From Alloalcanivorax marinus (GTDB lineage: Bacteria; Pseudomonadota; Gammaproteobacteria; Pseudomonadales; Alcanivoracaceae): a stretch of 38,695 bases of DNA. Under the pieces are notes generated by a model. The model ran no database searches. It saw only the letters and a program-made list of their open reading frames with translations, and was not told the DNA's origin. Positions 16,073 to 28,207 of this stretch are shown piece after piece (position 1 is the stretch's first letter; every line of letters begins with the position of its first letter). The stretch is from positions 1-38,695 of the forward strand of contig NZ_JADDOL010000025.1 in NCBI RefSeq assembly GCF_016906305.1, in the 5' to 3' direction. A program made the translations under genes and the position numbers.

Positions 16073-16332
16073 TCCACCGTTTATCGCGGCTAAAGCCGCT
16101 CCTACCGAGACAGGATGCCCCGTAGGAGCGGCTTCAGCCGCGATCCCTCCTTCATTATTCGAAGTGATGCGCTTCACAGTCTCGGCGTGACCGTCTTCCC
16201 GGGTGCCACTTCCCCTTTATAATCCGAGAGTTGCGACCGGCTTGATACTTTCGCCTGAGGAACGGGCTATTATGACCGGCCAGCGATGACGATAATAAAA
16301 GCGCCTGGGGGCGCGATCATGGGGATGCGTGG
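16073..16332. other. Spacer between acyl-CoA operon and signalling/secretion run
   Basis: No gene is seen. The left part is a REP-type hairpin (16084-16143). TATAAT at 16218-16223 is a consensus -10 without a good -35 and could serve the kinase gene, giving a leader of about 105 bases. Confidence 0.55.
16084..16143. repeat. REP-type hairpin (GTAGGAGCGGCT family)
   Basis: The 22-base arms TCGCGGCTAAAGCCGCTCCT+AC (16084-16105) and the inverted copy at 16122-16143 differ by one base, around a 16-base loop. Each arm is itself partly self-complementary. This is the pseudomonad-type REP pair; a single half occurs at 38573-38594. Here it probably also stops transcription after the SDR gene. Confidence 0.88.
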
Positions 16333-19994
<3,662 letters not shown>

Positions 19995-19998
<4 letters not shown>

Positions 19999-20876
19999 AC
20001 GGAGACCCGGCCGTGGACGCGGATCCGCCGATCACTGACGACCAGGTGCACCTGGAGGACATCGAGATCCGCCTGTTGCTGGAGGCCATCTACCAGCTCT
20101 ATGGCTACGACTTCCGCTCCTACAGCCAGGCGTCGATCCGCCGGCGGGTGATGCACCGGCTGACCCTGTCCGGTTTCGCCACGGTGCTGCAGATGACCGA
20201 CCGGGTGCTGCGCGACCGCGCCTTCTTCGTCACCCTGCTCAACGATCTCACCATCAACGTCACCGAGATGTACCGCGATCCGGAATTCTACAAGGCGTTT
20301 CGCGAGGAAGTGGTGCCGGTGCTCAAGACCTTTCCGTTCATCAAGATCTGGCACGCCGGCTGCGCCACCGGCGAGGAAATCTATTCCATGGCGATCCTGC
20401 TGGAGGAAGAGGGCCTCTACGACCGCGCCATGCTGTACGCCACCGACATCGACAAGAACGTGCTGGCGGCGGCCCGCAAGGGCATCTATCCGATTCACGC
20501 CTTCAAGCAGTACGCCGACAACTATCGCCGTGCCGGCGGTCGCCGTTCGCTCAGTGATTACGCCACCGCCCGCTACGACAGCGTGATCATGGAACAGCGG
20601 CTGAAACGCAATATCGTGTTCGCCGATCACGACCTGGCCACCGACCAGGTGTTCGGCGAAATGCATGTGATACTCTGCCGCAACGTGCTGATTTACTTCG
20701 ACCGGTCGCTGCAACAACGGGTATTCCGCCTGTTCGGCGACAGCCTGGACCTGGGCGGCTTCCTGTGTCTGGGCACCAAGGAGAGCCTGCGTTTCAGCGG
20801 CGACGAGGAGGCCTTCGAGGTGGTCAACAAACCGATGCGGATTTTCCGCAAGCGACAACCGCGTCATAACGCCTGA
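19995..20876 (+). CDS. CheR-type protein-glutamate methyltransferase
   Basis: This 293-aa enzyme has an N-terminal helical domain (RRRVMHRL, residues 49-56), the conserved NVTEMYRD (88-95, usually N-x-T-x-F-F-R), SAM-binding WHAGCATGEEIYS (119-131) and a late CRNVLIYFD motif. CheR methylates glutamates on chemoreceptors using S-adenosylmethionine. No chemoreceptor is encoded nearby, so the substrate may be a distant receptor or the adjacent membrane kinase with its Glu-rich coiled coil. The ATG at 19995 overlaps the kinase stop. The C-terminal CheR pentapeptide-binding or TPR extension is absent. Confidence 0.92.
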
Positions 20877-20890
20877 GTTCGAGACAAACC

Positions 20891-21361
20891 ATGATCGAGC
20901 AGAAACTGTTGTTGGTCGACGATCAACCCGCCAATCTGGTCTCGCTGGAAGCCATCCTGGAAGAGGAAGGGCGCACCCTGCTGAAGGCCGAGTCCGGGCA
21001 GGACGCGCTGAAGATTCTGCTCAAGGAAGACATCGCCCTGGTGTTGCTGGACGTGCAGATGCCCGGCATGGACGGGTTCGAGGTGGCCGAGCTGATGCGT
21101 CAGCGCAAGGATACCCAGACCATCCCGATCATCTTCGTCACCGCCATCAGCAAGGAAAAAAAGTACGTGTTCAAGGGCTATCAGGCCGGGGCGGTGGATT
21201 ATCTGTTCAAGCCGCTGGATCCGCTGATCCTCAAGAGCAAGGTGAACTTTTTCCTGCAACTGGATCGCCAGCGCCGGGAGCTGCAGGCCAAGCTGAAGGA
21301 GGCCCAGGCCCACCGCGCCGCCTACGAGGCGGAGAAGCGCAATCGCGGCGGGCAGGGATGA
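20891..21361 (+). CDS. Single-domain response regulator
   Basis: This 156-aa protein is a receiver with acidic pocket D10-D11, phospho-acceptor D54 (LVLLDVQMPGMDG), switch threonine in FVTAIS and lysine in DYLFKP. A short charged helical tail (about 125-156) follows and no output domain. It may shuttle phosphate between the triple-receiver kinase and partners, CheY-like. Its receiver is strikingly similar to that of the PilZ protein encoded at 22015-23136. It lies 14 bp after cheR and 32 bp before cheB. Confidence 0.92.
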   Translation: MIEQKLLLVDDQPANLVSLEAILEEEGRTLLKAESGQDALKILLKEDIALVLLDVQMPGMDGFEVAELMRQRKDTQTIPIIFVTAISKEKKYVFKGYQAGAVDYLFKPLDPLILKSKVNFFLQLDRQRRELQAKLKEAQAHRAAYEAEKRNRGGQG

Positions 21362-21393
21362 CCGCGCGCCGGGCAGGGTGGCGGTGAGCACCC

Positions 21394-21978
21394 ATGGGGT
21401 CGATCAAGGCGGTGGTGATGGGCGCCTCCTGGGGCGGGCTGAATGCCTACTCGCGCATTCTTTCCTGCTTGCCGGAGCGTTTCCCCGCCGCCATCATGTT
21501 GGTCCAGCACCAGAACGCCAGCGCCGATAACCGACTGGCCTGGTTGCTGTCGCGCTACTGCCGCCTGCCGGTGGTGGCGCCGAACGATAAAGAAAGGATC
21601 CGGGCCGGCCACGTCTATGTGGCCCCGCCGGGCTATCACATGCTGGTCAACGCGGATGACACCATCGCCTTGACCGTTTACCGGCCGGTGCATTTTTCAC
21701 GGCCGTCCATTGATGAACTGTTCTTTTCCGCCGGACATGTCTATGGCAAAAATGTTATAGGCGTGGTCCTGACCGGTGCCAATGAGGACGGCTCCGCCGG
21801 GCTCGACTACATCCGCCGGCGCGGCGGGCTCACGCTGGCCCAGTCGCCGCCGAGCAGCGAGGCGCCGGTGATGCCGGAAGCGGCCATTGCCCTGGGCGCC
21901 GTCCGGGAGGTGCTCGATCTGGAGCGGATCGGCCCCTTTCTGGCGAAAATCCGGTCGGAAGACGGGGTGCCGGAATGA
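21394..21978 (+). CDS. CheB-type methylesterase domain without receiver
   Basis: This 194-aa protein consists of the CheB catalytic domain only. The putative triad is S12 (GASWGG), H39 (LVQHQ) and D132 (GANEDGSAG). The family's VAPPGYHM strand is at 76-83. Classical CheB carries an N-terminal receiver that activates it; here that part is missing and two receiver proteins are encoded on either side, so control may occur in trans. It would remove the methyl groups added by the CheR two genes upstream. ATG at 21394 is chosen; a GTG nine bases upstream is possible. Confidence 0.92.
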   Translation: MGSIKAVVMGASWGGLNAYSRILSCLPERFPAAIMLVQHQNASADNRLAWLLSRYCRLPVVAPNDKERIRAGHVYVAPPGYHMLVNADDTIALTVYRPVHFSRPSIDELFFSAGHVYGKNVIGVVLTGANEDGSAGLDYIRRRGGLTLAQSPPSSEAPVMPEAAIALGAVREVLDLERIGPFLAKIRSEDGVPE

Positions 21979-22014
21979 GTCCGGAATCAGTGAACAGTGG
22001 GGCTGGGTTGCGCA

Positions 22015-23136
22015 ATGAATAAGCAGAACATCCTGGTCGTCGACGACCACCGGGAGAACCTGATCGCCATGGAGGCGTTGCTGGACGGGGAGGGCCGCCA
22101 ACTGATCATGGCCGGCTCCGGCAACGAGGCGCTGGCACTGGCGCTCAAGCACGATTTCGCGTTGATTCTGCTGGACGTGCAGATGCCCGAAATGGACGGT
22201 TTCGAAGTGGCGCAACTGATGCGTCAGAACCGCAAGACCCGCCACATCCCGATCATTTTCGTCACCGCCATTTCCAAGGAACAGAAGTACGTTTTCCAGG
22301 GCTATCGCAACGGCGCCGTCGACTATTTGTTCAAGCCCGTGGACGAACGGATTCTCGACGCCAAGGTCAATGTATTCCTGGAGCTGGACCGGCAACGTCG
22401 CAAGCTGCAGCAGGCGGTGGTGCAGATGAAGCGCCTCAAGGACGAGAACGAGCGCTTGCTGCACGCCCTCGGCGAAGCGGTGATCGGCGCCGACGCGGAC
22501 GGCCGGGTGACCTTTTGCAACGCCTCGGCGGCGGCCCTGCTCAACGCCGACCGCGACGCCCTGCTGGGCGGCCCGGTGTCGGCCCTGCTGGGCGCCGAGG
22601 ACGCCCCGGCCTGGGCCGGACCGGTACCGGCGCCTTGCGTGGAGGGGCAGCACTGGGAGGAGGACCTGGACGTGTATCCATACGGTCATGAAGAGCCGTT
22701 ACCGTTGCGCGTCCATGCCAACCCGGTGCGCCGCGAGGGCGGGGCCTTCACCGGCGTGGTATTCATGCTGCGGCGCCGGGACGAGGAGGGCGCCGGCGAC
22801 GGACGCCGGGAGCGTCGACGCTGGCCGCGCAAGCGCATGTTCCATGAACTGGTGGTGTTCGATCGCGGCACCGGTGGTAATGTGGGCAGGCTGATCAACC
22901 TGGGCGCCGGCGGCTTCAAGCTGTTGCTGCGTCGCGACGTGGCACCGGGGGAACAACTGGAACTGGGCATGGTATTGCCGGACCAGATCGGCGGGGTCAA
23001 CACCATGAGTTTCAACGCCCGGGTGGTCTGGAGCGAGGGCCTGGACGAACCGGGCGAATACCACGCCGGCTTCCAGTTCCTGGATCTCTCCGAGGCCAAT
23101 GGCGAGATCATAGAAATACTCATGGAACGGTATTGA
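22015..23136 (+). CDS. REC-(PAS-like)-PilZ signalling protein
   Basis: This 373-aa protein has three parts. The receiver has phospho-acceptor D54 (LILLDVQMPEMDG). A coiled linker leads to a PAS-like segment (about 145-250: LLHALGEAVIGADADGRVTF, then NASAAALLNADRDALLGG). The C-terminal PilZ domain has R267-x3-R271 and N295-L-G-A-G-G. PilZ binds cyclic di-GMP; the usual serine of the (D/N)xSxxG motif is glycine here, so binding needs testing. It lies 16 bp before gspE, making it the physical link between the signalling module and the secretion genes. ATG at 22015 is preferred over a TTG 18 bases upstream. Confidence 0.88.
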   Translation: MNKQNILVVDDHRENLIAMEALLDGEGRQLIMAGSGNEALALALKHDFALILLDVQMPEMDGFEVAQLMRQNRKTRHIPIIFVTAISKEQKYVFQGYRNGAVDYLFKPVDERILDAKVNVFLELDRQRRKLQQAVVQMKRLKDENERLLHALGEAVIGADADGRVTFCNASAAALLNADRDALLGGPVSALLGAEDAPAWAGPVPAPCVEGQHWEEDLDVYPYGHEEPLPLRVHANPVRREGGAFTGVVFMLRRRDEEGAGDGRRERRRWPRKRMFHELVVFDRGTGGNVGRLINLGAGGFKLLLRRDVAPGEQLELGMVLPDQIGGVNTMSFNARVVWSEGLDEPGEYHAGFQFLDLSEANGEIIEILMERY

Positions 23137-23152
23137 AGGATATTGAGGGGTT

Positions 23153-24667
23153 ATGAGCGAAGCACTGGTCGAGCACAGCGAAGCGGTGGAGGACAACGAC
23201 GGCGGACCACAACTGCTGCCGTACGGGTTCGCGCGGCGCTTCGGCGTGCTGCTGAGAGAAAAGGACGGCCGCCGCGAATTGTGCTGCCGGGAGGACGTGT
23301 CCCTGCAGGCGCTGGCCGAGGTGCAGCGCTGGCTGGGCGGGCTGCCGCCCATCGTCCGTCTGGACGAGGGTGCCTTCGCCGCCGCCATGGCGCTTACCTA
23401 TGAGCAGCAGCGCGGCGCCGCCGCCGAGGCCGCCGACAATCTGGAAGGGCTGGATCTGGCCAGCCTGGCGGATTCCCTGCCGGAAACCTCGGACCTGCTG
23501 GAGCAGGAAGACGATGCGCCCATCATCCGGCTGATCAACGCCCTGTTCCAGGAGGCGATCCGCGAGAACGCCTCGGACATTCACATCGAAACCTTTGAAA
23601 AGCGGCTGGTGGTGCGCATGCGCGTGGACGGCGTGCTGCGCGAGGTGCTGACCCCGAAACGGGAACTGGCGCCGCTGCTGGTGTCGCGCATCAAGGTGAT
23701 GGCGCGGCTCGACATCGCCGAGAAACGGATCCCCCAGGACGGCCGCATCTCCCTGCGCCTGGGCGGGCGCGACGTGGACGTGCGGGTGTCCACCATGCCC
23801 TCCAGCAACGGCGAGCGGGTGGTGCTGCGTCTGCTGGACAAGCAGGCCGGGCGCCTGCAGGTGGCGCACCTGGGCATGGGCGAAGTGTGCGACAACCACA
23901 TGCGCGAGCTGATCCACAAACCCCACGGCATCATTCTGGTCACCGGGCCCACCGGCTCCGGTAAGACCACCACCCTGTACGCCTCGCTCACCGAGCTGAA
24001 CGACGCCTCGCGCAATATCCTCACCGTCGAGGACCCCATCGAATACCAGCTCGAAGGCATCGGCCAGACCCAGGTCAACGCCAAGGTGGACATGACCTTC
24101 GCCCGCGGCCTGCGCGCCATTCTGCGCCAGGACCCGGACGTGGTGATGGTGGGGGAGATCCGCGACCTGGAGACCGCCGAGATCGCCGTGCAGGCGTCGC
24201 TCACCGGTCACCTGGTGCTCTCCACCCTGCACACCAACACCGCCGTGGGCGCGGTGACCCGGTTGCAGGACATGGGCATCGAACCCTTCCTGCTGTCCAG
24301 TTCCCTGCTCGGGTCCCTGGCCCAGCGGCTGGTGCGGGTGCTGTGCGACGACTGCAAGCAGCCTTACGCGCCCAGCGACAGCGAGCGTCAGCTGCTGGGG
24401 CTGGCGCCGGATCAGCAGGTCACGCTCTATCACCCGGCCGGTTGCGAACACTGCAACCACCAGGGCTATCGGGGCCGGACCGGTATCTATGAACTGGTGG
24501 TGATCGACGACGTGATGCGCGAGTTGATTCACGAACGGGCCGGTGAGCTGCGCCTGGCCCGTCACGCCCGCACCCTGACGCCGAGCATCCGCGAGGACGG
24601 CTGGCGCAAGGTGCTGGCCGGCGATACCAGCATCGAAGAAGTGCTGCGCGTCACGAAGGAAGACTGA
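23153..24667 (+). CDS. gspE: Type II secretion ATPase GspE
   Basis: This 504-aa cytoplasmic hexameric ATPase powers pseudopilus assembly. An N-terminal domain (about 1-110) is followed by the SDIHIET region, Walker [10 protein letters not shown] (265-273), the Asp box TVEDPIEYQ, Walker B and surrounding region [17 protein letters not shown], and the His box [12 protein letters not shown]. The zinc-binding tetracysteine C398-x2-C401 ... C431-x2-C434 is intact. It begins 16 bp after the REC-PilZ gene and its TGA shares one base with the gspF ATG (TGATG). The companion GspL is encoded later in the same run. Confidence 0.97.
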   Translation: MSEALVEHSEAVEDNDGGPQLLPYGFARRFGVLLREKDGRRELCCREDVSLQALAEVQRWLGGLPPIVRLDEGAFAAAMALTYEQQRGAAAEAADNLEGLDLASLADSLPETSDLLEQEDDAPIIRLINALFQEAIRENASDIHIETFEKRLVVRMRVDGVLREVLTPKRELAPLLVSRIKVMARLDIAEKRIPQDGRISLRLGGRDVDVRVSTMPSSNGERVVLRLLDKQAGRLQVAHLGMGEVCDNHMRELIHKPHGIILVTGPTGSGKTTTLYASLTELNDASRNILTVEDPIEYQLEGIGQTQVNAKVDMTFARGLRAILRQDPDVVMVGEIRDLETAEIAVQASLTGHLVLSTLHTNTAVGAVTRLQDMGIEPFLLSSSLLGSLAQRLVRVLCDDCKQPYAPSDSERQLLGLAPDQQVTLYHPAGCEHCNHQGYRGRTGIYELVVIDDVMRELIHERAGELRLARHARTLTPSIREDGWRKVLAGDTSIEEVLRVTKED

Positions 24668-25887
24668 TGCCCGCGTTCGAATATCGCTCCCTGGATCACC
24701 GGGGCAAGGTCAAACGGGGCACCCTGGAAGCGGACAGCGCCCGTCAGATTCGTCAGCAGCTGCGCGACAAGGGCTGGGTGCCCCTGGAAGTCACCGAGGC
24801 CCGGGACCGCACCGCCGGCGGCCTGTCCGCACGTTTCTCCGGCACCGGCAAGCTCAAGGGGGGCGAGCAGGCGCTGATCACCCGGCAGCTGGCGACCCTG
24901 CTGAAATCCGGTCTGCCGGTGGAGCAGGCCCTGTCGGCGGTGGCCAAGCAGGCCGGCAACGTGCGCGTGGAAAAAATCATCCTGGCGGTGCGCGGCAAGG
25001 TGCTGGAAGGCTTCAGCCTGGCCCGGGCGCTGGCCGAGTACCCGCGGGCCTTCCCGGAGATGTACCGCGCCACGGTGGCCGCCGGCGAGCAGAGCGGCCA
25101 TCTGGAACAGGTGCTGGAACAGCTCGCCGACTACCTGGAAACCCGCGACGACACCGGCCGTTCGGTGAGCCAGGCGATGATCTATCCGGCCTTCATCATG
25201 GTGTTCTCGGCCCTGGTGATCGGCTTTCTGATGGCCTTCGTGGTGCCCAAGATGGTGGCGGTGTTCGCCAACCGCGACCAGGCCCTGCCGTTCATTACCG
25301 TGGCGGTGATCGCGCTCAGCGATTTCGTGCGCGCCTGGGGCTGGTTGCTGGCGCTGGCGGTGATCGGCGCCGGGGTGGCGTTCGCCCGGGCCATGCGCCA
25401 GCCCGCGTTCCGCATGCGGGTGCACCGGCGGATGGCGGCGCTGCCACTGATCGGCACCATGATGCGCGCCTCCGACAGCGCCCGGCTGGCCAGCACCCTG
25501 GGCATTCTGGGCCGCTCCGGCGTGCCCCTGGTGGACGCCCTGTTCATCGCCGCCCAGGTGGTCGGCAACCTGGCGATCCGCCAGGCGGTGGTCAACGCCG
25601 CCGCCCGGGTGCGCGAGGGCGGCAGCCTGAGCCGGGCCCTGGAAACCAGCGGCTATTTCCCGCCCATGCTGGTGCAGATGATCGCCAGCGGCGAGGCCAG
25701 CGGCGAGCTGGACAGCATGCTCACTCGTGCGGCGGATTACCAGGAACGGGAGTTGACCAGCACGGTCCAAACGCTGGTGGGCCTGCTGGGCCCCATGATG
25801 CTGCTGATGATGGCCGGCTTCGTGATTCTGATCGTGCTGGCGGTGATGCTGCCCATCATGCAGATGAACAATTTCATGGCGGGTTAG
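24667..25887 (+). CDS. gspF: Type II secretion inner-membrane platform protein GspF
   Basis: This 406-aa protein has two cytoplasmic GspF/PilC repeats, the first near LITRQLATLLKSGLPVEQAL (about 74-93) and the second near RLASTLGILGRSGVPLVDAL. Membrane helices separate and follow them, the last at LMMAGFVILIVLAVMLPI. It starts with the family-typical [10 protein letters not shown]. It couples the GspE ATPase to pseudopilin addition. Start codon overlaps the gspE stop; gspG follows after 52 bp. Confidence 0.97.
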   Translation: MPAFEYRSLDHRGKVKRGTLEADSARQIRQQLRDKGWVPLEVTEARDRTAGGLSARFSGTGKLKGGEQALITRQLATLLKSGLPVEQALSAVAKQAGNVRVEKIILAVRGKVLEGFSLARALAEYPRAFPEMYRATVAAGEQSGHLEQVLEQLADYLETRDDTGRSVSQAMIYPAFIMVFSALVIGFLMAFVVPKMVAVFANRDQALPFITVAVIALSDFVRAWGWLLALAVIGAGVAFARAMRQPAFRMRVHRRMAALPLIGTMMRASDSARLASTLGILGRSGVPLVDALFIAAQVVGNLAIRQAVVNAAARVREGGSLSRALETSGYFPPMLVQMIASGEASGELDSMLTRAADYQERELTSTVQTLVGLLGPMMLLMMAGFVILIVLAVMLPIMQMNNFMAG

Positions 25888-25939
25888 GAGACGCCCCGTC
25901 CACAAGGAAGTCTCTCCAGACAATATCAAAAGGTGAATC

Positions 25940-26371
25940 ATGAAAACGATGCAACGGGCTCAGGGTGGTTTCACCCTGCTGGAAATCATGGTCGTGGTGG
26001 CCATCATCGGTCTGCTGGCGGCGATGATCGTTCCCAATGTGATCGGCCAGGGGGAACAGGCCAAGGTGGACATCGCCAAGACCAATATGTCGCGGATCGT
26101 CCAGCAGCTCGACATGTACAAGTTCAACAACGGCACCTACCCCACCACCGAGGAGGGCATCAGCGCCCTGGTGGAGCGGCCGGCGTCCGCCAAGAAGTGG
26201 CCGGAGGGTGGCTATCTGCCGAGCATGCCGGAAGATCCCTGGGGCAATGAGTACGTCTACATCAGCCCCGGCGTGGACGGGCCCTTCGACCTGTACTCCC
26301 TGGGCGCGGACGGCGCCGAGGGCGGTGACGGCACCGACGCCGACATCAGCTGGCGCGACAAGGGCAACTGA
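25940..26371 (+). CDS. gspG: Type II secretion major pseudopilin GspG
   Basis: This 143-aa major pseudopilin has a short leader with cleavage predicted after G10 (RAQGG/FTLLE), mature Glu5, and the hydrophobic spine IMVVVAIIGLLAAMIVPNVI. The C-terminal part has the conserved YPTTEEGISALV, DPWGNEYVYISPG and acidic calcium-loop residues (GADGAEGGDGTDADI). Processing requires the prepilin peptidase GspO/PilD, which is not in this window. The 52-bp gap upstream allows a separate ribosome site and possibly higher expression than gspE/F. Confidence 0.97.
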   Translation: MKTMQRAQGGFTLLEIMVVVAIIGLLAAMIVPNVIGQGEQAKVDIAKTNMSRIVQQLDMYKFNNGTYPTTEEGISALVERPASAKKWPEGGYLPSMPEDPWGNEYVYISPGVDGPFDLYSLGADGAEGGDGTDADISWRDKGN

Positions 26372-26379
26372 TCGCCGCC

Positions 26380-27105
26380 ATGGCAGTACGGCGCGGCGGC
26401 CGGCGCCAGCACGGCTTCACCCTCCTGGAAATCCTGGTGGTGGTGGGCCTGATCGCCATGCTTTCCCTGGCGGTGCTGGTGGTTCCGGTGTGGATGGACG
26501 ACGAACGTCAGCTTGATGACGAGATGGCGCGGTTTGCCGATGTGCTGACCCTGCTCAACGAGCAGAGCCTGTTCGGCGGCCGCCTGATGGCGCTGCGGCT
26601 CACCGACCAGAGCTGGACCCCGCTGGTCTACGACGTGGGCGAGCGCCGGTTCGTGCCGGCCCAGGGCAACGGCCTGCAGGCACGGCGTCTGCCCGAGAGC
26701 CTGGAACTGACCTGGCAGCTGGACGACCTGCCGCGTGAGGACGAGGAGCAGCTGGGTCTGGATCAGGTGGCCGAGCGGCTGGTGTCCGACGACCCGTTCG
26801 GCGACGACCGGGGCCTGCTGTCGGACGAGCGCGAGCGCGCCGACCGGCGTGACGGCGACGAGAAAGAGGACGACGAGGACGAGGACAGCCTGCCGCAGGT
26901 GTTCTTCTTCCCGAGCGGGGAAACCACACCGATCACCTTCACCATCCGCTCCCGGGACGACATCGACCTGGAAAGCCGGCGCGCGCTCAGCGCCCTGGGC
27001 CGGGTCCGGGACCCGGAGAAAGAAGAAGAGGAAGCCCTCACCGCGCCGGACGAAAAACCGGACGACTCGCTGATCGACGAGGACTTCCTGGGGGACGACC
27101 GATGA
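26380..27105 (+). CDS. gspH: Type II secretion minor pseudopilin GspH, with acidic insert
   Basis: This 241-aa minor pseudopilin has leader and cleavage at RRQHG/FTLLEIL. The rest carries GspH-type elements such as LNEQSLFGGRLMAL and WTPLVYDVGERRFV. It is clearly longer than the usual 160-190 residues. The extra part is very acidic: about residues 147-172 (DERERADRRDGDEKEDDEDE) and a tail EKEEEEALTAPDEKPDD. These may be halophile-like surface acid or calcium-binding loops. ATGA overlaps gspI. Confidence 0.9.
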   Translation: MAVRRGGRRQHGFTLLEILVVVGLIAMLSLAVLVVPVWMDDERQLDDEMARFADVLTLLNEQSLFGGRLMALRLTDQSWTPLVYDVGERRFVPAQGNGLQARRLPESLELTWQLDDLPREDEEQLGLDQVAERLVSDDPFGDDRGLLSDERERADRRDGDEKEDDEDEDSLPQVFFFPSGETTPITFTIRSRDDIDLESRRALSALGRVRDPEKEEEEALTAPDEKPDDSLIDEDFLGDDR

Positions 27106-27572
27106 ATCTACCGCGCCGGGCCACCGCCCAGGGCGGCTTTACCCTGGTGGAAGTGATTCTGGCGGTGGCGATCCTGGCCCTGGCCATGGTGGCGCTGAGC
27201 CAGACCCTGGGCGCCAGCGCCATCGCCTACCGGTCCATCGACGACACCCGCCGGGCCTACATGGTGGCGGCGGACAAGCTGGTGGAACTGCAGGTCTACC
27301 AGGAGTGGCCCAACACCGGCACCAACGACAGCACGGTCACCGTGGGTGACCGGGAGTGGTGGGTGCGCACCACCATCAGCGCCGGGCCCTATCCGGACAC
27401 CCGCCGGGTGGACATCGAGGTGGGCGAGATCATCGGCGACCAGCACCGCGACATGATGTACACCCTGGCCAGTCTGATCGGCAAACCCGCCGAGGAAGGG
27501 CAGAACTTCCCCGGTGGCGGGGGCGGCAGTGGTGGCGGTGGCGGCGGCAGCCAGGATCTGACGGAGGGATGA
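27102..27572 (+). CDS. gspI: Type II secretion minor pseudopilin GspI, glycine-rich tail
   Basis: This 156-aa minor pseudopilin has leader and cleavage at TAQGG/FTLVEVIL and the GspI hallmark of closely following LAVAILALAMVALSQTLG. A small globular domain follows. The C-terminus is an unusual low-complexity tail with about a dozen glycines (PGGGGGSGGGGGGSQDL). GspI forms the pseudopilus tip with GspJ and GspK. Its start overlaps gspH and its stop overlaps gspJ by ATGA. Confidence 0.92.
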   Translation: MNLPRRATAQGGFTLVEVILAVAILALAMVALSQTLGASAIAYRSIDDTRRAYMVAADKLVELQVYQEWPNTGTNDSTVTVGDREWWVRTTISAGPYPDTRRVDIEVGEIIGDQHRDMMYTLASLIGKPAEEGQNFPGGGGGSGGGGGGSQDLTEG

Positions 27573-28207
27573 TGAGACGCTCGACGGAGCGGGGCTTCAC
27601 CCTGCTGGAAGTGCTGATCACGGTGGCCATCTTCGCGATGATCTACGTGCTGGCGGTGGAGTTTCTCAACCGCGCCCTGGCCAACCGCGACATGCTCAGC
27701 GAAGGCGCCACCGAACTGGAGGACATGCAGCGCGCGGTCACTTACCTGACCCTGGATTTCGAGCAGATGATCGCGCGCCCGGTGCGCGATCCCTACGGTG
27801 ACCCGCAGCCGGCCATTTTTGGCCGCGACGACTACGTGGAATTCACCCGCCTGGGCTGGGCCAATCCCTTCCAGCTGCGCCGCCGCAGCGAAATGCAGCG
27901 CGTCATCTATGCGCTGGAGGGCGACAAGCTCTATCGCCGCTACTGGCCGGTGCTGGACACCAACGTGGCCACCGAATACCAGCAGGACGTGCTGCTCGAC
28001 AAGGTGGAGCGGTTCCGGGTGCGCTACCTGGACCAGGCCCAGGACGGCCGCTGGGACTGGCTGGAGTTCTGGCCGGAGCCGGCGATGATGAACACGCCGG
28101 TGTGGACCCAGCGGCTGCCGAAGAGCGTGGAAGTGGAAATCGAACTGGAAAGCGGTGAGCGCCTGCATCGCTTCTTCCGCACCGTGGTGAACCCATGGGC
28201 CGCTTGA
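27569..28207 (+). CDS. gspJ: Type II secretion minor pseudopilin GspJ
   Basis: This 212-aa protein has leader and cleavage at RSTERG/FTLLEVLI, followed by the GspJ-type continuation AMIYVLAVEFLNRALANRD and QRAVTYLTLDFEQMIARPVR. The last third contains the expected VERFRVRYLDQ and LPKSVEVEIEL strands. ATG at 27569 overlaps the gspI stop; the adjacent ATG at 27572 is an equal alternative. The 3' end overlaps gspK by 13 bp. Confidence 0.93.
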   Translation: MMRRSTERGFTLLEVLITVAIFAMIYVLAVEFLNRALANRDMLSEGATELEDMQRAVTYLTLDFEQMIARPVRDPYGDPQPAIFGRDDYVEFTRLGWANPFQLRRRSEMQRVIYALEGDKLYRRYWPVLDTNVATEYQQDVLLDKVERFRVRYLDQAQDGRWDWLEFWPEPAMMNTPVWTQRLPKSVEVEIELESGERLHRFFRTVVNPWAA

